Assembly: GCF_050942215.1 (NCBI RefSeq)
Contig: NZ_CP192056.1
Coordinates: forward strand, 4,278,001 to 4,342,000
Direction: 5' to 3'
Length of the DNA: 64,000 nucleotides
Origin: Sphaerimonospora sp050942215
Lineage (GTDB): Bacteria; Actinomycetota; Actinomycetes; Streptosporangiales; Streptosporangiaceae
Shown: piece after piece, positions 57,743 to 64,000 of the stretch
Position numbering within the stretch: the stretch's first letter is position 1
Layout of the letters: every line of letters starts with the position of its first letter
Made by a program: the position numbers and the translations under genes
Notes under the pieces: generated by a model
The model's database searches: none
What the model saw: only the letters and a program-made list of their open reading frames with translations
Told to the model about the DNA's origin: nothing

Positions 57743-58639
57743 TCAGCGGCCCAGCGCGGCGGAGATCCGGGCGAGCTGCTCCAGCCGGCGCTCCAGCGAC
57801 GGGTGCGTCGACAGCAGCGAGGCGATGCTCTGCCCGGAGATGGCTGGGGCGAAGAAGAACGCGTTGAACGGCTGGGCCTCGCGCAGGTCTCTCGTCGGGA
57901 TCCTGGCGATGTCTCCGCTGATCTTGGTCAGCGCGCTCGCCAGCGCGGAGGGCCGCTGCGTCAGCAGCGCGGCGGCACGGTCGGCGGCGAGCTCGCGATA
58001 GCGCGACAGCGCCCTCGTCAGCAGGAAGCTCACCGCGTACACGAGACCGGAGACGAGGAAGACGATCGCCCCGATCGGCGGCCCGTTGTTGCCGCGGCGG
58101 CCTCCCCCGAGGCCCGTGTACAGCGCGAACCTGGTCATCAGGCCGGCGACGACGCCGAGGAAGGACGCGATCGTCATGACGGCGACGTCACGGTGCGCGA
58201 CGTGGGACATCTCGTGTGCGATCACGCCCTCCAGCTCCCGGGCGTCCAGCCTGCGCAGCAGGCCGGTGGTCACGCACACCACCGAGTTCTTCTGGTTGCG
58301 CCCGGTCGCGAACGCGTTGGGCATGTCGGTGTTCGCGATCGCCACCCGGGGCTTGGGCATCCCGGCCATCGCACTGAGCCGGTCGACGATCCCGTGCAGT
58401 TCAGGAGCCTCCTGCGGGGAGACCTCGCGTCCGTGCATCGCGAAGAGCGCGATCTTGTCGGACAGGAGGAACTGCACCAGCAGGAGACCCGCGGCGATCA
58501 ACAGGACGGCGATCGCCCGCACGCCGAGGACCACCAGCGCTGCCATGAACGCCACGTAGACCAGCCCGAGCAGGAACATCGTCACGGTCATCCGTACGGT
58601 CAGACCGCGGTCGGGGGCGAATCGCGTCGCGGTCATCAC
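57743..58639 (-). CDS. htpX: Membrane zinc metalloprotease HtpX
   Basis: 298 residues. Four hydrophobic helices (two at about 20-60, two at about 150-210) surround the HEMSH zinc motif in GVIAHEMSHVAHRDV; the third ligand Glu lies in RYRELAADRAAAL. It degrades misfolded membrane proteins from the cytosolic side and belongs to the envelope stress response. GTG 58639 or ATG 58636; the stop of pspAA overlaps it. Its place between pspAA and pspAB ties it to the Psp system. Confidence 0.95.
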   Translation of the reverse strand: MMTATRFAPDRGLTVRMTVTMFLLGLVYVAFMAALVVLGVRAIAVLLIAAGLLLVQFLLSDKIALFAMHGREVSPQEAPELHGIVDRLSAMAGMPKPRVAIANTDMPNAFATGRNQKNSVVCVTTGLLRRLDARELEGVIAHEMSHVAHRDVAVMTIASFLGVVAGLMTRFALYTGLGGGRRGNNGPPIGAIVFLVSGLVYAVSFLLTRALSRYRELAADRAAALLTQRPSALASALTKISGDIARIPTRDLREAQPFNAFFFAPAISGQSIASLLSTHPSLERRLEQLARISAALGR

Positions 58640-58914
58640 CCAGGGATGAGCCCGGTGTCGCCGAGCATCTCCCGCACCTCCTCGATCGAGGCGTCGGCGG
58701 GCGGCAGGATCAGCTCGGACGGCTCGAGCGAATCGACCGGCAGCGCCTTGCCCACCTGCCGGACCTTTTCCAGCAGCGCGTGCAGCTTGACCCGGAACAC
58801 GTTCTCGTCATCGGACTCGATGGCGGCCTCGAGTTCGCCGTCGAGCTCGTTGAGCACATCGATGTCGGCCTGGGCGATCTCGACCTGGCCCTCCCCCATG
58901 ATTCTGACGATCAC
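58636..58914 (-). CDS. PspA-associated protein PspAA
   Basis: 92 residues (VRIMGEGQVEIAQADIDVLNELDGELEAAI, then LHALLEKVRQVGKALP), the actinobacterial PspAA family. It is small, acidic and cytosolic and is proposed to modulate PspA. Its GTG overlaps the pspA stop and its own stop overlaps htpX. All four genes of the operon are thus translationally coupled or nearly so. Confidence 0.93.
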   Translation of the reverse strand: MIVRIMGEGQVEIAQADIDVLNELDGELEAAIESDDENVFRVKLHALLEKVRQVGKALPVDSLEPSELILPPADASIEEVREMLGDTGLIPG

Positions 58915-59711
58915 AGGCCCTCCCCCGGCTGACGCAGCTGCTGAGTCTGCTGGGCGGGCTGCCCAGCCTGACGGCCCGGCTGCCCGGACTCGATCGCGCC
59001 CTGCGGCGCGGGGCCCTGACCGATCTCGGCCTTCATCCTGGCGATCTCCAGCTCCACGTCGCTGCCCGCGCCCATGCGGTCAAGCTCGGCCTGGATGTCG
59101 TCGCGCTGGCCGGTGAAGTCTTCGAGGGCGCCGCTCGCCAGCAGCTCGTCGATCGCGCCGGCGCGCGCCTGCATCTGCGCGGTCTTGTCCTCGGCACGCT
59201 GGATGGCCAGGCCGACGTCGCCCATCTCCTCGGATATGCCGGAGAAAGCCTCGTTGATCCGCGTCTGCGCCTCGGCCGCCGTGTAGGTGGCCTTGATGGT
59301 CTCCTTCTTCGTACGGAAGGAGTCCACCTTCGCCTGCAGCCGCTGGCTGGCGAGGGTGAGCTTCTCCTCCTCGCCCTGGAGGTTGTTGTGCTGGAGACGG
59401 AGGTCGGCGATCTGCGCGTTCAGGCCGTTGCGCCGGGTGAGCGCCTCACGCGCCAGGTCCTCCCGCCCGGCGGAGAGCGCCTGCCGGCTCTGGTTCTCCA
59501 GCTTGGCGGCCTGACCCTCCAGCTGGTTGATCTGCAGCTCGACCCGCTTGCGACTGGTCGCCACGTCGGCCACACCCCGGCGGACCTTCTGCAACAGCTC
59601 GAGTTGCCGCTGGTAGGAGTAGTCCAGCGTCTCCCGTGGATCCTCCATCTTGTCCAAGGCCTTGTTGGCCTTGGACTTGAAAATCATGGAAAGTCTCTTC
59701 ATCACGCTCAT
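58911..59711 (-). CDS. pspA: Phage shock protein A (PspA/IM30 family)
   Basis: 266 residues, almost wholly coiled coil (about 25-215): MIFKSKANKALDKMEDPRETLDYSYQ at the start and the family pattern LLQKVRRGVADVATSRKRVE. The last 40 residues are a Gln/Gly/Pro-rich tail. PspA binds stressed membranes and forms oligomers. ATG 59711 is chosen by family alignment, although the AAGGGGA upstream is 14 bases away; a longer start at 59741 is less likely. It is the first gene of pspA-pspAA-htpX-pspAB. Confidence 0.94.
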   Translation of the reverse strand: MSVMKRLSMIFKSKANKALDKMEDPRETLDYSYQRQLELLQKVRRGVADVATSRKRVELQINQLEGQAAKLENQSRQALSAGREDLAREALTRRNGLNAQIADLRLQHNNLQGEEEKLTLASQRLQAKVDSFRTKKETIKATYTAAEAQTRINEAFSGISEEMGDVGLAIQRAEDKTAQMQARAGAIDELLASGALEDFTGQRDDIQAELDRMGAGSDVELEIARMKAEIGQGPAPQGAIESGQPGRQAGQPAQQTQQLRQPGEGL

Positions 59712-59809
59712 GCGCGTCGGCCGTCCCCTTCTCAACGTCATGCATGGCGAACTCGCCTGGGTTCACCCTACGCATAACGCGCGAGGGCGTCACTAAGTTG
59801 CACTCCCGG

Positions 59810-59823
59810 TAGGCTGGACGCCG
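59810..59823 (+). promoter_or_regulatory. Leaderless promoter of the DUF3043 gene
   Basis: TAGGCT (59810-59815) lies 7 bases before GTG 59823; no ribosome site is present. The same box precedes cobS. Confidence 0.55.
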
Positions 59824-60440
59824 TGTTCCGACGTCGTACCCAGATCTCCGCTGACGACTCCTCTGCCCCTGTAGAGGATCCTAAGCCTCGCCAGACTCCA
59901 GGCAAGGGCCGTCCCACCCCCAAGCGGAGCGTGGCTCAGGGCCGCCGCCGCTCACCCGTCACCGCGCCGGCCAACCGCAAGGAGGCCTACCGGATGCAGC
60001 GGGAGCGCGACAGGGCGCTGCGCGCCAAGCACCGTGAGATGCTGCTGCGCGGCGACGAACGGGCCCTTCCCGCGCGCGACCGCGGCCCGGTGCGGAAGTT
60101 CGCCCGCGACTGGGTCGACTCCCGGCGCCTGCCCGGACAGTACTTCCTGCCCGTCGTCTTCATCATCATGCTGCTGTCGATGGTGCCGGCCACGCCGGCG
60201 ATCCAGAGCGTCGTGCTGCTCGGCTACACACTCTCCCTGCCCGTGGTGATGGTGTTCGTACTGGGCAGCGCCGTCTACGTCGCCCGCCGGGTGAAGAAGG
60301 AGGCCGCCGAGAAGTTCCCGGGCGAGAACCTCCGCGGCGTGGGTTTCTACGCGGCGATGCGGTCGACCCAGATCCGCAGACTGCGCTTCCCGAAGCCGAC
60401 CCTGCTCCCCGGCGGCGTGCCGATCCCGCCGAAGAACTGA
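59823..60440 (+). CDS. DUF3043 membrane protein
   Basis: 205 residues. A basic, Pro/Arg-rich N-terminal half ends in RDRGPVRKFARDWVDSRRLPGQYFLPVVF, then two hydrophobic helices (about 105-125 and 130-152) and a basic C-terminus (RRVKKEAAEKFP, RRLRFPKPTLLPGG). This is the pattern of the actinobacterial DUF3043 family of unknown function. It is divergent from the psp operon, with which the family is often found. GTG 59823 suits a leaderless transcript. Confidence 0.92.
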   Translation: MFRRRTQISADDSSAPVEDPKPRQTPGKGRPTPKRSVAQGRRRSPVTAPANRKEAYRMQRERDRALRAKHREMLLRGDERALPARDRGPVRKFARDWVDSRRLPGQYFLPVVFIIMLLSMVPATPAIQSVVLLGYTLSLPVVMVFVLGSAVYVARRVKKEAAEKFPGENLRGVGFYAAMRSTQIRRLRFPKPTLLPGGVPIPPKN

Positions 60441-60497
60441 GCACCGGCCGGAGTGGCGCACCCCATGCGCGTATGCGGGACGTCCCGGGAGTCCCAC

Positions 60498-60511
60498 TAA
60501 TGTCAGGGGCA
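60498..60511 (+). promoter_or_regulatory. Leaderless promoter of the aldo/keto reductase gene
   Basis: TAATGT (60498-60503) lies 7 bases before ATG 60511. The same hexamer and spacing are found before the cysteine desulfurase gene. Confidence 0.55.
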
Positions 60512-61509
60512 TGGAATTCCGCCATCTCGGCCGCAGCGGCCTCATGGTCAGCGAGATCAGCTACGGCAACTGGATCACCCACGGTTCCCAGGTCGAGGAG
60601 GACGCGGCCCGCGCCTGCGTGCACGCGGCCCTCGACGAGGGGATCACGACGTTCGACACGGCCGACGTCTACGCAGGGACGCGGGCCGAGGAGGTGCTCG
60701 GACGAGCGCTGCAGGGCGTGCGCCGCGAGTCACTGGAGATCTTCACCAAGGTCTACTGGCCGACCGGCAGCGGCAGGAACGACCGGGGCCTGTCACGCAA
60801 GCACATCATGGAGTCGATCAACGGCTCGCTGCGCCGTCTGCAGACCGACTACGTCGACCTCTACCAGGCCCACCGCTTCGACGTGGAGACGCCGCTGGAG
60901 GAGACGCTCCGCGCCTTCGACGATCTCGTACGGCAGGGCAAGGTGCTGTACGTCGGCGTCAGCGAGTGGACGGCCGCCCAGATCGAACGGGCGCTGAAGA
61001 TCGCCGACGAGATGGGCTTCGACCGGCTCGTGTCCAACCAGCCGCAGTACTCGATGCTGTGGCGGGTCATCGAGGCCGAGATCGTCCCGCTGTGCGAGAA
61101 GGAGGGCCTGGGCCAGATCGTCTGGTCGCCCATCGCGCAGGGCGTGCTGACCGGCAAGTATCTGCCCGGGCAGCCGGTGCCCGCCGGTTCGCGGGCCACC
61201 GACCCGACCGGATCCGGTTTCATCAACCGGATGATGGACGACGAGCTGCTGCGCCGGGTGCAGGAGCTCAAGCCGATCGCGGCGGACCTCGGTCTCACCA
61301 TGGCCCAGCTCGCGGTGGCCTGGGTGCTGCGCAACCCCAACGTGTCGTCCGCCATCGTCGGCGCCTCACGGCCCGAGCAGGTGCGCGACAACGTGAAGGC
61401 CTCCGGCGTCAGGCTCGACGACGAGACCATGCGCAGGATCGACGACGTGCTCGGCGACGTGGTCGAGCGGGACCCGGCCAAGACGGTCAGCCCCGGCAAG
61501 CGTCCCTGA
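60511..61509 (+). CDS. Aldo/keto reductase (Kv-beta-like)
   Basis: 332 residues of an NADPH-dependent TIM barrel: LGRSGLMVSEISYGNW, the catalytic Asp/Tyr in FDTADVYAGTRAEEVLG, Lys in FTKVYWPTG and His in YQAHRFD. NADPH-site motifs are VSNQPQYSML, WSPIAQGVLTGKY and IVGASRPEQVRDN. It resembles the potassium-channel beta-subunit/YghZ branch of the family and probably reduces small aldehydes; the substrate is not known. It converges with a small conserved gene. Confidence 0.93.
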   Translation: MEFRHLGRSGLMVSEISYGNWITHGSQVEEDAARACVHAALDEGITTFDTADVYAGTRAEEVLGRALQGVRRESLEIFTKVYWPTGSGRNDRGLSRKHIMESINGSLRRLQTDYVDLYQAHRFDVETPLEETLRAFDDLVRQGKVLYVGVSEWTAAQIERALKIADEMGFDRLVSNQPQYSMLWRVIEAEIVPLCEKEGLGQIVWSPIAQGVLTGKYLPGQPVPAGSRATDPTGSGFINRMMDDELLRRVQELKPIAADLGLTMAQLAVAWVLRNPNVSSAIVGASRPEQVRDNVKASGVRLDDETMRRIDDVLGDVVERDPAKTVSPGKRP

Positions 61510-61517
61510 CGACGCCG

Positions 61518-61730
61518 TCAGGCGGGGCGGAGCGACATCCCGGCGTACTCGACGCGGTCGTCCTCCAGGAGCGTGACCTGCTCGACCCCGGCGTCCAGCA
61601 GGTCACGCCACGACTCCCCCAGCCACGACTCGGCGTCCGACTGACTGGTGAAGATCTCACTCGGCAGCGACCGGTCCGTCAGCTCGGCGCCGTTCGCGTC
61701 CTCGTATCGCCAGCGCCATGTCATGCCCAT
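61518..61730 (-). CDS. Small conserved actinobacterial protein
   Basis: 70 residues (MGMTWRWRYEDANGAEL, FTSQSDAESWLGESWRDLLDAG, VEQVTLLEDD). It is acidic and soluble, without cysteine motifs. A family of this size and pattern occurs in many actinomycetes, but no function is known to me. AAGGGG lies 4 bases before ATG 61730; ATG 61724 is an alternative. It is divergent from cobU. Confidence 0.78.
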   Translation of the reverse strand: MGMTWRWRYEDANGAELTDRSLPSEIFTSQSDAESWLGESWRDLLDAGVEQVTLLEDDRVEYAGMSLRPA

Positions 61731-61791
61731 CCGCCCCTTCCGCCGAACCAGTCGAGCACGTCCTGCAAACCCTATGTGAAGGAGCACGCGC

Positions 61792-62916
61792 GTGGAGATC
61801 CGTCTGGAGGGTACCGGGGGCCCGGAGGGCTGGCCGGCGCCCGGCTGCGGCTGCGCCTCCTGCGGCCGCCTCTCCCCCGGTCGCCGCGGGCCGGCGTCGA
61901 TCGTGATCGACGGGATCGTACGGCTCCCGCCGCGGGCCGGCGACCCGGCACACGGCGGCGTTCCGCCGGGCGGCCGTCTCCTCGTGCGCACCCTCGACGG
62001 CTACGAGATCACCGGTCCGGACGGGAGCCGGGTGCTCTACACCCCGTGCTGCGACGGTCTCCAGGATGATGAGGACGACGAGGACGTCTCCGGGCCGCGC
62101 CCGCGTGAGCCCTTCGACCTCGTGCTGATCGACCCCCTGGACCGGCCGGAGCGCCTGGGCGATCTGCGCCGCCGCGGCCGGGTCACGCCCACCACGCGGG
62201 TGATCGCCGTGCACCTCGACCATCGCGTCCCCTCCGAGGACGAGCTGGCCCGCAGGCTCGCCCACTGGCGGGCAGAGGCCGTACCGGACGGGACCGTCCT
62301 GGACACCCGGGACATCCCGGCGCGGCACCCCCTCGGCGACCCGCCGCCACCGGGCCCGGCACGGCGTACGCTGCTGCTCGGCGGAGCCCGCTCGGGCAAG
62401 TCGGAGGAGGCCGAGTTACGGGTGGCCGCCGACCCCGATGTGACGTACGTCGCCACCGGCCCCGCCCCGGGCGACGACCCCTCGTGGCTGGCCAGGGTGA
62501 AACTGCACCGGGATCGCCGTCCCCGCCACTGGCGAACCCTCGAGACCACCGACCTCACCGGTGTCCTCACCGGGACGGACTCCCCCGGGCGGACCCTTCT
62601 GATCGACGGCATCGGCACCTGGCTGGCCGCCGTGTTCGACGAGTGCGGCGCCTGGCCGGGCGGGGACTCAGGCGGGGACTCCGAGCAGGCGCCGGCCGAT
62701 GTGCGGCGGCGGTGTGACGCGCTGGTGGCCGCCTGGCGGCACACCCGGGCCCGGGTGGTCGCGGTGAGCGACGAGGTCGGGCTCGGCGTGATCCCGGCCA
62801 CCGCGGCGGGACGCCTGTTCCGCGACGAGCTGGGCCGCCTCAACCAGCGGCTCGCCCGGGAGTCCGAAGACGTCGCGCTGGTGATCGCCGGACGCACGCT
62901 CCCCCTCCCCTGCTGA
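61792..62916 (+). CDS. cobU: Adenosylcobinamide kinase / adenosylcobinamide-phosphate guanylyltransferase with N-terminal extension
   Basis: The last 185 residues are CobU: Walker A LLLGGARSGKSEEAE, the GTP/His region VTYVATGPAPGDD, RRPRHWRTLE, LLIDGIGTWLA, and VVAVSDEVGLGVIPATAAGRLFRDELGRLNQ. They activate cobinamide in B12 assembly. The first 180 residues start EIRLEGTGGPEGWPAPGCGCASC, like the start of PhnP-type metallo-beta-lactamase proteins. The HxHxDH metal motif is absent and an acidic insert (DDEDDED) follows, so that domain looks decayed. GTG 61792 is the start. cobS follows by 74 bases. Confidence 0.92.
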   Translation: MEIRLEGTGGPEGWPAPGCGCASCGRLSPGRRGPASIVIDGIVRLPPRAGDPAHGGVPPGGRLLVRTLDGYEITGPDGSRVLYTPCCDGLQDDEDDEDVSGPRPREPFDLVLIDPLDRPERLGDLRRRGRVTPTTRVIAVHLDHRVPSEDELARRLAHWRAEAVPDGTVLDTRDIPARHPLGDPPPPGPARRTLLLGGARSGKSEEAELRVAADPDVTYVATGPAPGDDPSWLARVKLHRDRRPRHWRTLETTDLTGVLTGTDSPGRTLLIDGIGTWLAAVFDECGAWPGGDSGGDSEQAPADVRRRCDALVAAWRHTRARVVAVSDEVGLGVIPATAAGRLFRDELGRLNQRLARESEDVALVIAGRTLPLPC

Positions 62917-62976
62917 CCGGCCCGGCCGATCGTCACGTTCCGGCCGGGGGGTTCCGCCGGGCACGACCTCACGGCC

Positions 62977-62991
62977 TAGGCTCCTGGCCTG
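62977..62991 (+). promoter_or_regulatory. Possible leaderless promoter of cobS
   Basis: TAGGCT (62977-62982) lies 8 bases before GTG 62991. It would let cobS be made independently of cobU. Confidence 0.4.
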
Positions 62992-63860
62992 TGGCCGATC
63001 CTTCCGAACCGATGGAGCAGACCGGGGCGCGCACGCGGCCGGCCGGCCGGACGATCGCCGCGTGGCGGTTCGCTGTCGGAATGCTCAGCGTGCTCCCCGT
63101 GCGTGCCGTCGCGCGGGTGGATCGGCGCCTCGCCGGCCGGGCGATGACCCTCGCCCCCGCGGTCGGGACGCTGCTCGGCCTCGTCGCCGCGCTGGTCCTG
63201 GTCGGAGTCCGCTGGGCGGGCGGCACGGCGCTGCTGTCCGCCGCCCTCGCGGTCGGGACGCTCGCCTGGCTGACCCGCGGCCTCCACCTCGACGGCCTCG
63301 CCGATCTCGCCGACGGCCTGGGCAGCGGCGGACCGGCCGAGCGGGCGCTCGCCGTCATGAAACAGTCCGATATCGGCCCGTTCGGCGTCATCACGCTGGT
63401 CTTCACGCTGCTCCTGCAGGTGGCGGCGCTGACCGCCCTGGCCGAGTCGTCCGCGCCGGCGGCCGGGGCGTGCCTGATCGCGGCATGCACGGCCGGCCGG
63501 CTCGCCATCACCTGGGCCTGCGGGGAAGGCGTGCCCGCCGCCCGCCCCGAGGGTCTCGGCGTGCTCGTCGCGGGGACTGTACGGCCGGGCGCCGCGATCT
63601 ATGCGACCGCCTCCTCGGCCGTAGCCGTCGGGGCCATCACGATTGCCGCGCTCATCGCGTCCCCCGTGCCGCGCATGGCCGTGCCGTTCGGGCCGTTCCT
63701 GGCCATGGCGGCCGGACTGGGGGCCGGACTGGGGGCCGCCGCGCTGCTGCGCCGGCGGGCCGTACGGCGGCTGGGCGGCGTCACCGGTGACGTGCTCGGC
63801 GCGCTCTGCGAGTGCGCCACGACCGTCACCCTGCTGTGCTGCGCGCTGCTCATCCCGTGA
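62991..63860 (+). CDS. cobS: Adenosylcobinamide-GDP ribazoletransferase (cobalamin synthase)
   Basis: This enzyme joins adenosylcobinamide-GDP and alpha-ribazole in the membrane to complete the B12 nucleotide loop. The 289 residues have about seven helices and the CobS motif TRGLHLDGLADLADGLGSGG with the acidic residues that bind magnesium. MKQSDIGPFGVITLVF and GRLAITWACGEG follow. The GTG at 62991 has no ribosome site; a start at Met 31 is too far inside. It follows cobU in the same pathway. Confidence 0.94.
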   Translation: MADPSEPMEQTGARTRPAGRTIAAWRFAVGMLSVLPVRAVARVDRRLAGRAMTLAPAVGTLLGLVAALVLVGVRWAGGTALLSAALAVGTLAWLTRGLHLDGLADLADGLGSGGPAERALAVMKQSDIGPFGVITLVFTLLLQVAALTALAESSAPAAGACLIAACTAGRLAITWACGEGVPAARPEGLGVLVAGTVRPGAAIYATASSAVAVGAITIAALIASPVPRMAVPFGPFLAMAAGLGAGLGAAALLRRRAVRRLGGVTGDVLGALCECATTVTLLCCALLIP

Positions 63861-63954
63861 TCGCCGCGTAACGTGGGAACCGTACGGCCGGGACCGGCCG
63901 AAAAATCGGGTGATCCTGTGACCACCCGTTTGTGCGCAGTGCAGCAAGCACGGA

Positions 63955-63969
63955 TAGCATCGGCTCACG
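63955..63969 (+). promoter_or_regulatory. Leaderless promoter of the last gene
   Basis: TAGCAT (63955-63960) lies 8 bases before GTG 63969, in the same layout as cobS. Confidence 0.4.
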
Positions 63970-64000
63970 TGACCACTGTGCGCGTCAATGCATCTGAACC
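63969..64000 (+). CDS. Start of a gene cut by the right edge (possibly leucyl aminopeptidase)
   Basis: Ten codons are visible (VTTVRVNASE). A leaderless-type -10 box precedes the GTG. In many actinomycetes cobS is followed by pepA, whose product begins in a similar way, but ten residues cannot prove it. A GGCC-rich hairpin near 63880-63900 separates it from cobS. Confidence 0.4.
   Translation, partial: MTTVRVNASE

Noticed and set aside
1..64000. tRNA or rRNA genes
   Set aside because: I looked for the GTTCGA-type T-loop with a paired acceptor arm and for rRNA-like tracts and found none. A covariance search would be decisive.

Overview
The window is very GC-rich DNA from an actinomycete. The evidence is the heme-copper respiratory chain of the actinobacterial bc1-aa3 type (di-haem QcrC, three-helix Rieske QcrA, actinobacterial CtaF), a PimB'-like mannosyltransferase, PspA with its actinobacterial partners PspAA and PspAB, DUF3043 and DUF5304 proteins, many GTG/TTG starts and many leaderless promoters. 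The gene set resembles Streptosporangiales and their relatives, but that placement is an inference from gene content. No tRNA, rRNA, CRISPR array, phage or insertion-sequence transposase was seen.

Layout. 1-1.7 kb: the end of a fused two-ATPase ABC importer subunit and a CbiX-like/ferredoxin fusion. 1.8-3.4 kb: a MarR regulator divergent from a cytosolic AmiC-like receptor. 3.5-10.6 kb: a minus-strand purine catabolism operon (OHCU decarboxylase, HIU hydrolase, urate oxidase, xanthine dehydrogenase FAD and 2Fe-2S subunits, 8-oxoguanine deaminase, allantoinase, allantoicase). It leads from xanthine/urate to ureidoglycolate and urea but lacks the molybdenum subunit of xanthine dehydrogenase. 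10.8-20.1 kb: endonuclease IV, a LytS/LytR-type two-component pair, a sulfite-oxidase-like enzyme, DAHP synthase behind an aromatic leader peptide and attenuator, ThiI, phosphofructokinase and glycerol kinase. 20.1-35.5 kb: MerR plus a VIT/VWA protein, homocysteine methyltransferase, an MFS pump, lipid enzymes (PlsC, esterase, FadD, PimB'), glucokinase and small conserved proteins. 35.7-42.2 kb: cell-wall hydrolases, one behind a cyclic-di-AMP riboswitch, an NYN-domain protein and a DEDDh/GIY-YIG nuclease. 42.3-52.4 kb: qcrCAB, ctaE, trpD, an L,D-transpeptidase and ctaCDF. 52.6-57 kb: cysteine desulfurase, TusA, adenosine-kinase-like protein, ErpA and NadA, a sulfur, Fe-S and NAD group. 57.2-64 kb: the psp/htpX operon, DUF3043, aldo/keto reductase, cobU, cobS and the first codons of one more gene.

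Most unusual feature. A dispersed palindromic element, which I do not recognise, occurs at three places. Each half is three units whose core GTGATCTTGC recurs at 52-53 bp steps, and the second half is inverted. Two copies (24.4-24.7 kb and 35.5-35.8 kb) are empty, with only 8-13 bp between the halves. In the third the two halves (5.83-5.96 kb and 7.37-7.50 kb) flank exactly one gene, the 8-oxoguanine deaminase, like the terminal inverted repeats of a gene cassette. The element supplies stop codons, C-termini and, for the deaminase, the ribosome binding site and start codon.

Regulation read from sequence includes: an attenuator with a Phe/Trp/Tyr-rich leader peptide on a leaderless transcript ahead of aroF; a cyclic-di-AMP riboswitch ahead of an NlpC/P60 gene that probably starts at CTG; a DasR/HutC-like operator between pfkA and glpK; a duplicated operator before merR; palindromes at the nadA promoter; and at least eight promoters whose -10 box sits 6-8 bases before an ATG or GTG start.
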